The notes under the pieces are model-generated. The model was not told the DNA's origin. It made no database searches and saw only the letters and a program-made list of their open reading frames with translations. The position numbers were made by a program, and so were the translations under genes. This document shows, one piece after another, positions 8,222 to 16,473 of a stretch of DNA of 64,000 nt (its first letter is position 1; the number at the start of each line of letters is the position of its first letter). The DNA is taken from NCBI GenBank assembly GCA_946414395.1, contig CAMKOE010000001.1, forward strand, positions 124,001-188,000, read 5' to 3'. This stretch comes from an uncultured Porphyromonadaceae bacterium (GTDB lineage Bacteria; Bacteroidota; Bacteroidia; Bacteroidales; Muribaculaceae).

Positions 8222-8229
8222 TAAATTTG
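8222..8229 (+). promoter_or_regulatory. -7 box of the second dockerin protein gene
   Basis: TAAATTTG matches TAnnTTTG exactly. TTG at 8195-8197 is a distant partial -33 box. The leader to ATG 8311 would be about 75 nt. Confidence 0.5.
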
Positions 8230-8310
8230 CATGCAGGATGTGGCAACATGTCTTTTTGGTATGAGAATGTGATTACTTTTTGAATTGTTTAATAATATAA
8301 TCCAACGCTT

Positions 8311-9045
8311 ATGAAAAAAATCCTTTTCTTTATCGCGATGACAATCGGACTCAACATCATTGCCGTTTCACAAAACGCCATTCCCAAGCCCAAGAATCCC
8401 ATGGCCGATTACTACAACGACTATGGCGCATTTGCGGCCGAATTTGGCATCAATGAGTTCCAATACACCATCTATCCCGAGGACGTGGATGGGAATCCCC
8501 TGGATTCCACAAAACTGTCCTTCAGCGTTTTCACCGATTTTGATGAGATTTACACCTTCCAGGCCCATTATTACTACGAGAGTTCACAGAACTTTTCCAC
8601 CTATTGGGCCGATGGCGTTGACCGAACCGAGATTCCTTATCTGATTTTCAAGGAGGATCCCAACTTCACGATTTGGACGTCACCCATCTATGGCTCAACC
8701 GACACCACTCTCAATGATGATGAGCGACTTTTCCTGTGGCGAATCGGCATTCAGGTGTATTACACCGACAATGGCATGAAATCGGCCTCGGACATTGTCT
8801 ATGTGCAATACCAGCCCGATCCCAACTACTGGCCCCCCGGTGGCGGTGTGTTTCCCAAACCCGTGAGCGTGCTGGGAGATGTCAATGATGATGGCATTGT
8901 CAACATCTCGGATATCACGGCTCTGATAGATTATTTGCTGGGAAACGAAGTTGAAAAGATCAACAAGTTCAATGCCGATATCCAGGATGATGCCTCGCTC
9001 AACATCTCGGACGTGACATCGCTGATTGACTACGTGCTCAATTAG
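8311..9045 (+). CDS. Secreted protein of unknown function with C-terminal type I dockerin
   Basis: 244 residues. Residues 1-20 form a signal peptide (MKKILFF core, end near VSQ). Residues 21-185 are an acidic, aromatic-rich region (many Asp, Tyr, Phe) of predicted beta structure that I do not recognise; it ends in a Pro/Gly linker (WPPGGG). Residues 188-244 are a type I dockerin. The first calcium loop (DVNDDGIVNISD) is intact, the second (DIQDDASLNISD) lacks the usual Gly after the second Asp. Its dockerin is very close to that of the gene at 6229, sharing the NISD-(V/I)-T-x-LID core in all four repeats. It has its own promoter and a strong terminator, so it is monocistronic. Confidence 0.8.
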   Translation: MKKILFFIAMTIGLNIIAVSQNAIPKPKNPMADYYNDYGAFAAEFGINEFQYTIYPEDVDGNPLDSTKLSFSVFTDFDEIYTFQAHYYYESSQNFSTYWADGVDRTEIPYLIFKEDPNFTIWTSPIYGSTDTTLNDDERLFLWRIGIQVYYTDNGMKSASDIVYVQYQPDPNYWPPGGGVFPKPVSVLGDVNDDGIVNISDITALIDYLLGNEVEKINKFNADIQDDASLNISDVTSLIDYVLN

Positions 9046-9068
9046 CCGGCTCGGCACGTCAACACATG

Positions 9069-9108
9069 AAACGCCAGTGACCCGATGAGAGGATTACTGG
9101 CGTTTTTT
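9069..9108. terminator. Bidirectional terminator
   Basis: Perfect arms AAACGCCAGT (9069-9078) and ACTGGCGTTT (9096-9105) are followed by a T tract. It lies between the dockerin gene and the convergent antiporter gene. Confidence 0.75.
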
Positions 9109-9125
9109 CTTCTACTGGCAATCTG

Positions 9126-11369
9126 TTATCCCTTGAGGGCTGCAAGTTGCTTGGGATTGCCCACGATCCATAGGATGTCCCCTGACTGGAATTTCAGGTC
9201 CAGGGTGGGGGAGATGTACTCGTCTTCACCTCTCTGTACTGCGACAAGAAGGGCTCCGTAGTCTTCGCGAAGCCGTGTGTCCTCGAGACGCACACCCACA
9301 ATAGGAGAGTCCTTGCTGATCGCAAAATGGGTGAACTTGACCTCATAGTCGGGAGTCGCACCGCCAGCGTGCTGGGCTTCGACGAGGGGTAGCATGCGCT
9401 GGATTTCATCCTCGGTGGCGATCACTCCGAGGACATCACCGGGAAAGATGCGCATGTCGCCCGATGGCACCGGATGCAACTTGCCGGCACGATGGATGTT
9501 GACCAGGTTCACACCATAGCGAGTGCGCAAGTCCAGGTTGCGCAATCTCTCTCCCACAAACGGGCAATCGTGTCCCACCGTCATGTAGGCCAGGTGCAAG
9601 TCGCTCACGAGGTTGTTCTCATGGCCGGTGCGGCGGTTCTCACGCTCGTTGATGTTGCTGACGAAGCGTTTCTCGATGAGGTTGATGCGCTTGCGCAACG
9701 GGTTGGGCAGGAATGAGATGACAAACAATGTCGCCATTGCGAGCAAGATTGAGACTATCACTGCAACCGCACTGGGATATACGCCCTGAAGCAGCGATGC
9801 GACAAAGGCAATCGAGAGTGTGACACTGATGATGAGCATGACGACGATGGGGACATAGGAGACTGTCCCTGTCGATTCCACGAGTTTTTCTTGCTCGACG
9901 CGTTTCACCGTTGGCATGATGATCGACACGATGAATGGCGCAACGATAATCAGCGATGCCAGTGCGCGCGCCAGTCGTGACAACGCGCCATCACCCATCC
10001 ACCGCTGTATCAAGGGCATCAAGTAGGTGCGGCACAGGACTATCAGGGCGATGATGATTACCGAGTACACTACCATCCTGATCAGGTAGCGGGTAATAAT
10101 CGATTTCCACAGTGATGAGGTCTCGCTGGAGACACTCTCATTGGCATCATGGCTATAACCGTTCAGCACGCGTGTCCAACTCTTGGGCAAGACCTTGTAT
10201 AACCGTTCATAGCATGGCACGGCCTGCTTGATGAAGAACGGGGTCGTGAAAGTGGTGATCACCGACACGGCCACGATAATCGGATAAATGCTCTTGTCAA
10301 GCACTCCCAGTCCTGTGCCCAGGGTCGCTATAATAAAGGAGAATTCACCGATCTGTGTCAACGAGAAGCCGGATTCCATCGCCAGGCGCAGCGGCTGGCC
10401 GGTTGCCAGCATGCCGAATGTGCCAAAGACGATCATGCCCCCAATGACCACAGCGGCCAGCAAGGCAATCACGCTCCAGTGCTGGGTCATCACGGTGGGG
10501 TTCACCATCATGCCAACCGAGATGAAGAACACGGCGCCAAACAGGTCCTTGACAGGGGAGATGAGGCGCTCGATGCGCTCGGCCTCGATGGTGCCGGCGA
10601 GAATCGATCCCATCACAAAGGCTCCCAATGCGGCCGAGAAGCCCGAATTGATCGAGAACAGCACCATGGCAAAACACAATCCCATCGCGATGATCAACAT
10701 CTGCTCGTCGCTGATATAGCGCTTGAAGCGCTTGAACAGAGTGGGAATCGCAAAGATGCCCACAGTGAACCACATGATCAAGAAGAATGACAGTTTGAGA
10801 ATGCTCTCCAACATCGCGTCACCCTTGACCTTGCCAGTCACTGCAATAGAGGATAGTATCACCATCATCACCACGGCAAAGAGGTCCTCGACAATGAGAA
10901 CGGCCAGCGTCATGGGCACAAAGCGGCGTTGCCTCATGTTCAGGTCGGTCAAGGCCTTAATTATGATAGTTGTTGAAGACATGGAAATCATGCCGCCCAG
11001 GAAAATGCTGTTGACAAGACCATACCCCAGGAACTTGCCCACCACAAAACCCAGGCTCATCATGCCCAGCACAATGATGAGGGCCGTGATGATAGCCGAC
11101 CCTCCCACGTCGATCAGTTTCTTAAAACTGAATTCCAATCCCAGCGAGAACAGCAGGACAACGATGCCGATCTGTGCCCAAAATTCGATATTCGCCTCCA
11201 CTGCCACCGATGGCAACAAGGCAAAATGAGGACTGGCCAGGAAGCCGGCAACGATATAGCCGAGCACAATGGGTTGTTTCAGCATCTTGAAGATGACAGT
11301 CGCGATTGCGCCCAGCACGAGAATCAACGCCAAGTCGCTAATCAGACTATTGATATCGAGAGATTCCAT
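9126..11369 (-). CDS. CPA2-family monovalent cation:proton antiporter (KefB/YbaL-like) with RCK-C domains
   Basis: 747 residues. The first 400 or so residues form the Na+/H+ exchanger membrane domain (about 12 hydrophobic segments; GYIVAGFLASPH near residue 38 and SMSSTTIIIKAL near 130 are characteristic). A second hydrophobic block near 420-570 is an extension beyond a minimal antiporter. The cytoplasmic end carries two TrkA-C/RCK-C-type regulatory modules (around 600-670 and 675-745; VGERLRNLDLRTRYGVNLV and VGVRLEDTRLREDYGALLV). No full NAD-binding Rossmann domain is evident between membrane part and RCK-C. Such transporters exchange K+ or Na+ for protons. It is 42 nt downstream of mgtC in the same transcript. 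Confidence 0.88.
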   Translation of the reverse strand: MESLDINSLISDLALILVLGAIATVIFKMLKQPIVLGYIVAGFLASPHFALLPSVAVEANIEFWAQIGIVVLLFSLGLEFSFKKLIDVGGSAIITALIIVLGMMSLGFVVGKFLGYGLVNSIFLGGMISMSSTTIIIKALTDLNMRQRRFVPMTLAVLIVEDLFAVVMMVILSSIAVTGKVKGDAMLESILKLSFFLIMWFTVGIFAIPTLFKRFKRYISDEQMLIIAMGLCFAMVLFSINSGFSAALGAFVMGSILAGTIEAERIERLISPVKDLFGAVFFISVGMMVNPTVMTQHWSVIALLAAVVIGGMIVFGTFGMLATGQPLRLAMESGFSLTQIGEFSFIIATLGTGLGVLDKSIYPIIVAVSVITTFTTPFFIKQAVPCYERLYKVLPKSWTRVLNGYSHDANESVSSETSSLWKSIITRYLIRMVVYSVIIIALIVLCRTYLMPLIQRWMGDGALSRLARALASLIIVAPFIVSIIMPTVKRVEQEKLVESTGTVSYVPIVVMLIISVTLSIAFVASLLQGVYPSAVAVIVSILLAMATLFVISFLPNPLRKRINLIEKRFVSNINERENRRTGHENNLVSDLHLAYMTVGHDCPFVGERLRNLDLRTRYGVNLVNIHRAGKLHPVPSGDMRIFPGDVLGVIATEDEIQRMLPLVEAQHAGGATPDYEVKFTHFAISKDSPIVGVRLEDTRLREDYGALLVAVQRGEDEYISPTLDLKFQSGDILWIVGNPKQLAALKG

Positions 11370-11411
11370 ATCTTCTTTTCAGTAGAATAAATTAGATGTA
11401 GTAGGTTGTCT

Positions 11412-12128
11412 TTACATGTTCATCTCGTTGGTGATGGTAATCGAGATGGCGTTGCTCTTCTCCTTGAGTTCGTTAAACATCATGGGGACATTAACGTTAT
11501 TCTTGCTCCTGACCATGAAGTTGACGATAGTCAATTGGTTGTCATACTCATACTTCATGTACTCGTCGCTGATGTGCACTTCGTTGGCCATGAGCACATC
11601 GCGCAGCGACTGGATATCGTCCAGGATGCCATGCACCTTGACCCGTATGATCTTTGACTCCCACAGGAAATTGTGCCGTTGCTCGATACGCTCGATGTTC
11701 ACCAGGATGAAAATGATGAGGAGCGTTGCAATTATCGACACTAGATACATGCCCGATCCTACTGCCAGGCCGATGCATGCCGCCATCCAGATGCCGGCGG
11801 CAGTGGTCAGTCCCCTCACCGAACCTTTCATCTGGATAATTGCGCCGGCGCCCAGAAAACCGACGCCGCTCACCACTTGAGCCGCAATGCGGCCCGGGTC
11901 GCCGTTCTTGAGGCCCATATACTCCTGCGGTATGTATATCGAGATGAGCATGGCCAGTGTGGCACCCATCGAGATGAGCGCAAAGGTGCGCAGGCCGGCG
12001 ATTTGTCCTTTGCGGCGCCGCTCCATGCCGATGGTGGCGCCCAGCACAAGACTTAACAGTAATTTAGTGATAGCCCCTACCAGATTGACTTCTGGACTGA
12101 TGATATCGCGATAAATGTTTTCTAACAT
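11412..12128 (-). CDS. MgtC/SapB family inner-membrane protein
   Basis: About 238 residues from the ATG at 12128. A longer frame reaches 12194, but the minus-strand -7 box at 12152-12159 puts the transcript start downstream of that, so the shorter start is chosen. Four or five transmembrane segments occupy the first 150 residues and contain the family signature GATIGMERRRKGQIAGLRTF and VVSGVGFLGAGAI. The C-terminal 90 residues form a soluble ACT-like domain. MgtC proteins modulate membrane potential or magnesium and phosphate adaptation; the exact role varies. It is first in a two-gene operon with the CPA2 antiporter, which supports a role in ion homeostasis. Confidence 0.88.
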   Translation of the reverse strand: MLENIYRDIISPEVNLVGAITKLLLSLVLGATIGMERRRKGQIAGLRTFALISMGATLAMLISIYIPQEYMGLKNGDPGRIAAQVVSGVGFLGAGAIIQMKGSVRGLTTAAGIWMAACIGLAVGSGMYLVSIIATLLIIFILVNIERIEQRHNFLWESKIIRVKVHGILDDIQSLRDVLMANEVHISDEYMKYEYDNQLTIVNFMVRSKNNVNVPMMFNELKEKSNAISITITNEMNM

Positions 12129-12151
12129 GGTCAACAATATATATTTTCCTG

Positions 12152-12182
12152 CAAATTTAGCCTTTTTGCTGCACTTTTGCAA
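12152..12182 (-). promoter_or_regulatory. mgtC promoter
   Basis: On the minus strand the -7 box TAAATTTG (12152-12159) is an exact consensus match, with TTG (12180-12182) as the -33 element 20 nt upstream. That -33 element abuts the -33 of the divergent promoter. Confidence 0.65.
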
Positions 12183-12209
12183 CCCAATGTGCAAAAATAC
12201 CTATATTTG
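12176..12209 (+). promoter_or_regulatory. Promoter of the secreted endonuclease/phosphatase gene
   Basis: The -33 TTTG (12176-12179), a 22-nt spacer and the -7 TATATTTG (12202-12209) make a full Bacteroidota promoter. Its -33 box touches that of the divergent mgtC promoter. Confidence 0.7.
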
Positions 12210-12241
12210 CACCTAATAATCAATAACCGAAAGTATTTACA

Positions 12242-13171
12242 ATGAAAAGAATCCAATTCTTACTCCTATTCCTGGCTATTGCCTCGACACAGATAAGCGC
12301 CCAGATGCTTGTGGGTACCTATAACATCCGCTACAAGAACGGCGGCGACAGCGTTAAGGGTAATGAGTGGACCAAGCGCTGCCAGGTGATATGTGACCAA
12401 CTGAATTTCATGTCCCCAGCCATCGTCGGCACCCAAGAGGTGCTTCATGGGCAACTCCTTGACATGCTGGACCGTCTTGACGGATATGGCTACATCGGCG
12501 TTGGCCGTGACGACGGCAAGCAAGGAGGAGAATATGCCGCTGTTTTTTACAAGAAGGACCAGGTACGCCTCCTTGACCAGGGCAACTTCTGGCTCAGCGA
12601 GACGCCCGACCGTCCCGGCCTTGGATGGGATGCGGCGTGTGTGCGCGTCTGCACTTGGGGCAAGTTTGCCGGGCAAACGGCTACCGACGATGAGGCATTC
12701 TATTTTTTCAATTTGCACATGGACCACGTGGGCGTTGTCGCCCGCCGCGAAGGCGCCAAACTGATTGTGAGGAAAATCCGTGAGATTGCAGGCAATATGC
12801 CGGTAATCGTGACCGGGGACTTCAATGTGGACCAGAATGACGAGATTTATTCCATATTCACACAATCTGGTTTATTGAAGGATTCCTTTGTTGCCGCTCG
12901 CCTGCGTTTTGCCGAGAACGGCACGTTCAATTCCTTTGATACCGATCTTTTCACCGCAAGCCGCATTGACCACATCTTTGTATCGCCAAGCATGCAGGTG
13001 GATTCCTATGGAGTGCTCACCAACAGTTACTGGACTCCTGACGAGGCTTCTGGCACTCGTGTAAAGGGTCATGATGCTCCCCAAGAGATCACCTTCAGCA
13101 AGTACACCCGCCGACAGCCGTCGGATCATTACCCGGTATTTGTGCGCCTGAATCAGTGCCCTGCGCGGTAA
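12242..13171 (+). CDS. Secreted endonuclease/exonuclease/phosphatase family protein
   Basis: 309 residues with a signal peptide (about 1-20). The EEP (DNase I-like) fold is shown by GTYNIR (Asn 28), GTQEV (metal ligand Glu 66), the FNLHMDHVG strand with catalytic His, VTGDFNVD, RIDHIFVS and the closing SDHYPVFVRL. All expected catalytic residues are present. Family members cleave DNA, RNA or phosphodiester/phosphomonoester bonds of nucleotides, lipids or inositol phosphates. Export suggests nutrient phosphate scavenging or extracellular nucleic-acid degradation, but the substrate is not determined. A short stem (TAACGA/TCGTTA) overlaps the stop codon. It is transcribed alone from a strong promoter. 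Confidence 0.9.
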   Translation: MKRIQFLLLFLAIASTQISAQMLVGTYNIRYKNGGDSVKGNEWTKRCQVICDQLNFMSPAIVGTQEVLHGQLLDMLDRLDGYGYIGVGRDDGKQGGEYAAVFYKKDQVRLLDQGNFWLSETPDRPGLGWDAACVRVCTWGKFAGQTATDDEAFYFFNLHMDHVGVVARREGAKLIVRKIREIAGNMPVIVTGDFNVDQNDEIYSIFTQSGLLKDSFVAARLRFAENGTFNSFDTDLFTASRIDHIFVSPSMQVDSYGVLTNSYWTPDEASGTRVKGHDAPQEITFSKYTRRQPSDHYPVFVRLNQCPAR

Positions 13172-13263
13172 CGATCATGCGCGTCGTTATGGATTCAATC
13201 TCACAAAAGTCTTCTTAACTTATTTTAATCGGCCCATCCTGCAACAAAGTGCAAAAAAAACAT

Positions 13264-13271
13264 TAATTTTG
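13264..13271 (+). promoter_or_regulatory. -7 box of the nrnA operon
   Basis: TAATTTTG matches TAnnTTTG, 23 nt before ATG 13295. No -33 TTTG is visible. Confidence 0.5.
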
Positions 13272-13294
13272 CCGATTCATGTGATTTAAAGACA

Positions 13295-14359
13295 ATGATT
13301 AGTCCCATTATTGACGAGAATAAACTAGAGCGGCTGCGTGCGCTCATCAACAGCGCGCAACGCATCGCGATCACCTGTCACAAGTCACCCGACGGCGATG
13401 CGCTGGGCTCTTCACTCGCCCTGTGCCACGTGTTGCGGCGACTCGGCAAGGAGGCTGTGGTTGTCACCCCCGACATGGCCCCGAAGGCCCTGGAGTTCAT
13501 TCCAGGCGTGCGGGAACTCGTGGTGTTCACCAAGCATGAGTTGCGGGCCCGCAATGTGCTGGGCGAGGCACAACTCATCTTCTGCCTCGACTTCAATTCC
13601 ATGAAGCGCATCGACCGCCTGGCCGAGGTTGTCGAGCCTCTCAAGACCAAGCGGGTGCTCATTGACCATCATCTGGATCCAGATGACGCGTTTGACGTTT
13701 TGATTTCGCATCCCGAAGCATCCTCCACATGTGAACTGGTTTTCCGGGTGCTCATGCAGATGGGACTGTTGCGTTTCATGGACCGCCAAGCGGCCAGTTG
13801 CCTGTATGTAGGGTTGTTGACCGACACGGGCGGCTTTGCCTATAGCAGTGATAATCCTGAATTCTACGAGATTCTGGCTTCCATCATGCGGCGACGCATC
13901 GATCGCGCCACCCTCTATAACAAGGCGATGAACACCTTCAGCGAGAATAGCCTGCGCCTTCAGGGATATGCCATCAATGAGAAGATGCGCCTCTTTCCCG
14001 AACAGGGCGCCGCTCTCATTGTCTTGAGCCAGGAAGAACTGGAACGCTTCAACTACAGCCGTGGCGATACCGAGACGCTCGTCAACAAGCCGCTGGCCAT
14101 TCCAGGTATCTACTGGAGTGTGTTCTTGCGCGAGGATGCCGACAGGATTAAGGTCTCCTGCCGATCCCAGGGGGACTTCTCGGTGAGCGACATCTGCGCC
14201 CGCTACTTCAACGGTGGGGGCCACTCCAATGCCGCCGGTGGCGACTTCATCGGTACGCTTGACCAGGCCGTGAGTGTGTTCGAACAGGTGCTCAGCGACC
14301 TTTTCCCCAATACAAATTCTACTGATAATCAACCAACACAAGAAATAACAACATCATGA
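13295..14359 (+). CDS. DHH/DHHA1 family nanoRNase/PAP phosphatase (NrnA-like)
   Basis: 354 residues. The DHH domain has HKSPDGDALGSSLAL near residue 29, CLDFNS near 98, the DHH triad at 124-126 (IDHHLDP) and the TDTGGF motif near 176. The DHHA1 domain ends with NGGGHSNAAGG (G307-H310 region). These are the metal- and substrate-binding elements of NrnA, which degrades 2-5 nt RNAs to mononucleotides and dephosphorylates 3'-phosphoadenosine 5'-phosphate (PAP). Cytoplasmic. Its stop overlaps the start of the DUF4827 gene by ATGA, so the two are translationally coupled. A role in cyclic dinucleotide linear product (pApA) turnover is also known in the wider family. Confidence 0.92.
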   Translation: MISPIIDENKLERLRALINSAQRIAITCHKSPDGDALGSSLALCHVLRRLGKEAVVVTPDMAPKALEFIPGVRELVVFTKHELRARNVLGEAQLIFCLDFNSMKRIDRLAEVVEPLKTKRVLIDHHLDPDDAFDVLISHPEASSTCELVFRVLMQMGLLRFMDRQAASCLYVGLLTDTGGFAYSSDNPEFYEILASIMRRRIDRATLYNKAMNTFSENSLRLQGYAINEKMRLFPEQGAALIVLSQEELERFNYSRGDTETLVNKPLAIPGIYWSVFLREDADRIKVSCRSQGDFSVSDICARYFNGGGHSNAAGGDFIGTLDQAVSVFEQVLSDLFPNTNSTDNQPTQEITTS

Positions 14360-14931
14360 AGAATTATTCTGTTTTAATGTCGATTGTGCTGCTGGCACTC
14401 GCCGCACTGTCATCATGCAACAACGACCAGAGTTATGCCGACCGACTCAACGAGGAGCGCAATGCCGTCAATGCCTATCTGGCCAATCACCGCGTCGTGA
14501 TGTCGGTGCCCGAGGACTCTGTCTTTGAGGTGGGCGAGAACGCGCCTTTCTACCGCCTGGATCCCGATGGTAACATCTATATGCAGGTCCTCAATGCAGG
14601 TGACCGCCATGGTGACAAGGCCAAGGTGGGTGAGCCCATCTACTTCCGCTACTCCCGCTATAATCTTTCAATGTGGTATGCCGACGGGACATGGACATTG
14701 TATAGCGGGAACGAGAACACGATGGACTCGCAGTCATGCACATTCAACTATTCTGACTACACGTTGCCCACATCATCGCAGTGGGGCTACGGCTTGCAAT
14801 ACCCGCTCATTTACCTGGGCGTGGAGTGCGAGGTCAATCTGATTATCAAGTCGCAGTTCGGCTTCACCAGCGAACTATCCTACGTGATGCCGTTCTATTA
14901 TCACGTGCGTTATTATCACAGTCAAATCTAA
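14356..14931 (+). CDS. DUF4827-family lipoprotein
   Basis: 191 residues. A lipoprotein signal ends at the lipobox LSSC with Cys 21 followed by Asn-Asn-Asp, so the mature protein should be lipid-anchored; the Bacteroidota +2 rule often leads to outer-membrane or surface placement, but I cannot fix the side. The remainder is rich in Tyr and Asp. A central GEPIYFRYSRYNLS segment and a C-terminal FYYHVRYY end match my memory of the DUF4827 family, which has an FKBP-like fold but no assigned activity. Overlap with nrnA (ATGA) implies linked expression, and the gene is 67 nt upstream of glmM, suggesting a cell-envelope operon. Confidence 0.8.
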   Translation: MKNYSVLMSIVLLALAALSSCNNDQSYADRLNEERNAVNAYLANHRVVMSVPEDSVFEVGENAPFYRLDPDGNIYMQVLNAGDRHGDKAKVGEPIYFRYSRYNLSMWYADGTWTLYSGNENTMDSQSCTFNYSDYTLPTSSQWGYGLQYPLIYLGVECEVNLIIKSQFGFTSELSYVMPFYYHVRYYHSQI

Positions 14932-14998
14932 ACGTGGTTTCCCGCTTCCAGGCGTTATGGCCAAGGTGGGACACTTCAATTCAACCAATTCAACAAAT

Positions 14999-16387
14999 AT
15001 GTCACTCATTAAGTCTATATCAGGAATTCGTGGCACCATCGGCGGTAAAGCCGGCGAAGGACTCACGCCGCTGGATATTGTCAAGTTCACCTCGGCCTAT
15101 GCCACATTCATGCGCCGCAATTCACCCGTGAAGTCCAATGTCATTGTCGTGGGACGCGACGCGCGCCTTTCGGGACGCATGGTTCTCAACACCGTTATCG
15201 GCACCTTGACCGGCATGGGATTTGACGTTGTCAACATCGGCTTGGCAACGACACCGACCACCGAACTTGCCGTGGTGGGTGAGCATGCCTGCGGTGGCAT
15301 TATCATCACCGCCAGCCACAATCCCCGCCAGTGGAATGCACTCAAACTGCTCAATCACAATGGTGAGTTCCTCACCGATGCCGAGGGCAAGGAAGTGCTG
15401 CGACTGGCCGAGGCTCAGGACTTTGACTATGCCAGTGTGGACCACTTGGGCCGTGAGCAGAAGAATTACACCTGGTTGCGCCGTCACATCGATCATGTCC
15501 TCTCACTGGAGTTGGTGGATGTGGACGCCATCCGTGCCGCTCATTTCAAGGTTGCCGTCGATGCGGTCAACTCGGTCGGCGGTATTGCCATTCCCCAGTT
15601 GCTGGAGGCGCTGGGTGTTGAGCACGTGGAGAAACTCTATTGCGATCCTACTGGGAACTTTGGTCACACGCCTGAGCCCATTCCGCAGAATCTGACCGCC
15701 ATCAGCAATCACATGCGCGAGAGTGGCGCTGATGTGGGCTTTGTGGTCGATCCCGACGTGGACCGCCTGGCCATCGTCATGGAGAACGGCGAATTCTTTG
15801 TCGAGGAATACACACTGGTTGCCGTGGCCGATTATGTGCTGTCGCGCACGCCTGGCTCCACCGTCAGCAACCTGTCCTCTTCCAGGGCCCTGCGTGACGT
15901 GACCGTCAAGCATGGATGCTCCTACAGTGCTGCCGCTGTTGGTGAGGTCAACGTGACGACCGAGATGAGGCGCACGGGTGCTGTCATCGGGGGCGAGGGC
16001 AACGGCGGTGTGATCTATCCTGCCAGCCATTACGGTCGTGATGCGCTCGTGGGCGTTGCTCTGTTCCTCTCGTTGCTGGCTCGCAGCGGCAAGACCGTCA
16101 GCCAACTCAAGCAGACTTATCCTCAATACTGCATCGTCAAGGACCGCATCGACCTTGACCCGGCAATGGATGTGGATGCGATTCTGAAGGCTGTCGAGCA
16201 ACACTATCAGGGCGAACAAGTCACCACGATTGATGGTGTGAAAGTTGACTTTGAAGAAGGATGGGTACACCTGCGTCGCAGCAACACCGAACCCATCATC
16301 CGCATCTATAGCGAGGCTCACACCCAGGAGCAGGCCCAGCAACTGGCCGACAGCGTCAAGAAAATCATGCGATCACTGATGCCCTGA
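14999..16387 (+). CDS. glmM: Phosphoglucosamine mutase
   Basis: 462 residues from ATG 14999 (MSLIKSISGIRGTIGGKAGE), which matches the usual Bacteroidales N-terminus. An upstream in-frame ATG at 14957 adds 14 unlike residues and is less likely. The active-site phosphoserine loop TASHNPRQWNALKLL has Ser 106; the magnesium loop is DPDVDRLAI (Asp 251, 253, 255); the sugar-binding loop GEGNGGVIYP and the C-terminal phosphate site RRSNTEPIIRIY are intact. It interconverts glucosamine-6-phosphate and glucosamine-1-phosphate for UDP-GlcNAc, feeding peptidoglycan and lipid A (the lpx genes lie at 28-31 kb). A phosphomannomutase or phosphoglucomutase side activity is possible because the superfamily is promiscuous. 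Confidence 0.92.
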   Translation: MSLIKSISGIRGTIGGKAGEGLTPLDIVKFTSAYATFMRRNSPVKSNVIVVGRDARLSGRMVLNTVIGTLTGMGFDVVNIGLATTPTTELAVVGEHACGGIIITASHNPRQWNALKLLNHNGEFLTDAEGKEVLRLAEAQDFDYASVDHLGREQKNYTWLRRHIDHVLSLELVDVDAIRAAHFKVAVDAVNSVGGIAIPQLLEALGVEHVEKLYCDPTGNFGHTPEPIPQNLTAISNHMRESGADVGFVVDPDVDRLAIVMENGEFFVEEYTLVAVADYVLSRTPGSTVSNLSSSRALRDVTVKHGCSYSAAAVGEVNVTTEMRRTGAVIGGEGNGGVIYPASHYGRDALVGVALFLSLLARSGKTVSQLKQTYPQYCIVKDRIDLDPAMDVDAILKAVEQHYQGEQVTTIDGVKVDFEEGWVHLRRSNTEPIIRIYSEAHTQEQAQQLADSVKKIMRSLMP

Positions 16388-16421
16388 CGGGAAGCCCTCG
16401 CCCGAGTGCATATCCAACTCA

Positions 16422-16468
16422 CGGTTCCATTGATACAGTCATTCGTGTAACAATGGAACCGCTTTTTT
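16422..16468. terminator. Terminator between glmM and comEC
   Basis: CGGTTCCATTG (16422-16432) pairs perfectly with CAATGGAACCG (16451-16461), followed by TTTTTT. It lies between convergent genes. Confidence 0.8.
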
Positions 16469-16473
16469 GTCAT

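Noticed and set aside
12129-12194. Upstream extension of mgtC by 22 residues
   Set aside because: The minus-strand -7 box at 12152-12159 would put transcription start inside the extension, and those residues do not resemble the family N-terminus.
14957-14998. Upstream start of glmM at 14957
   Set aside because: The 14 added residues are Asn/Ser-rich and unlike the conserved MSLIKSISG start.
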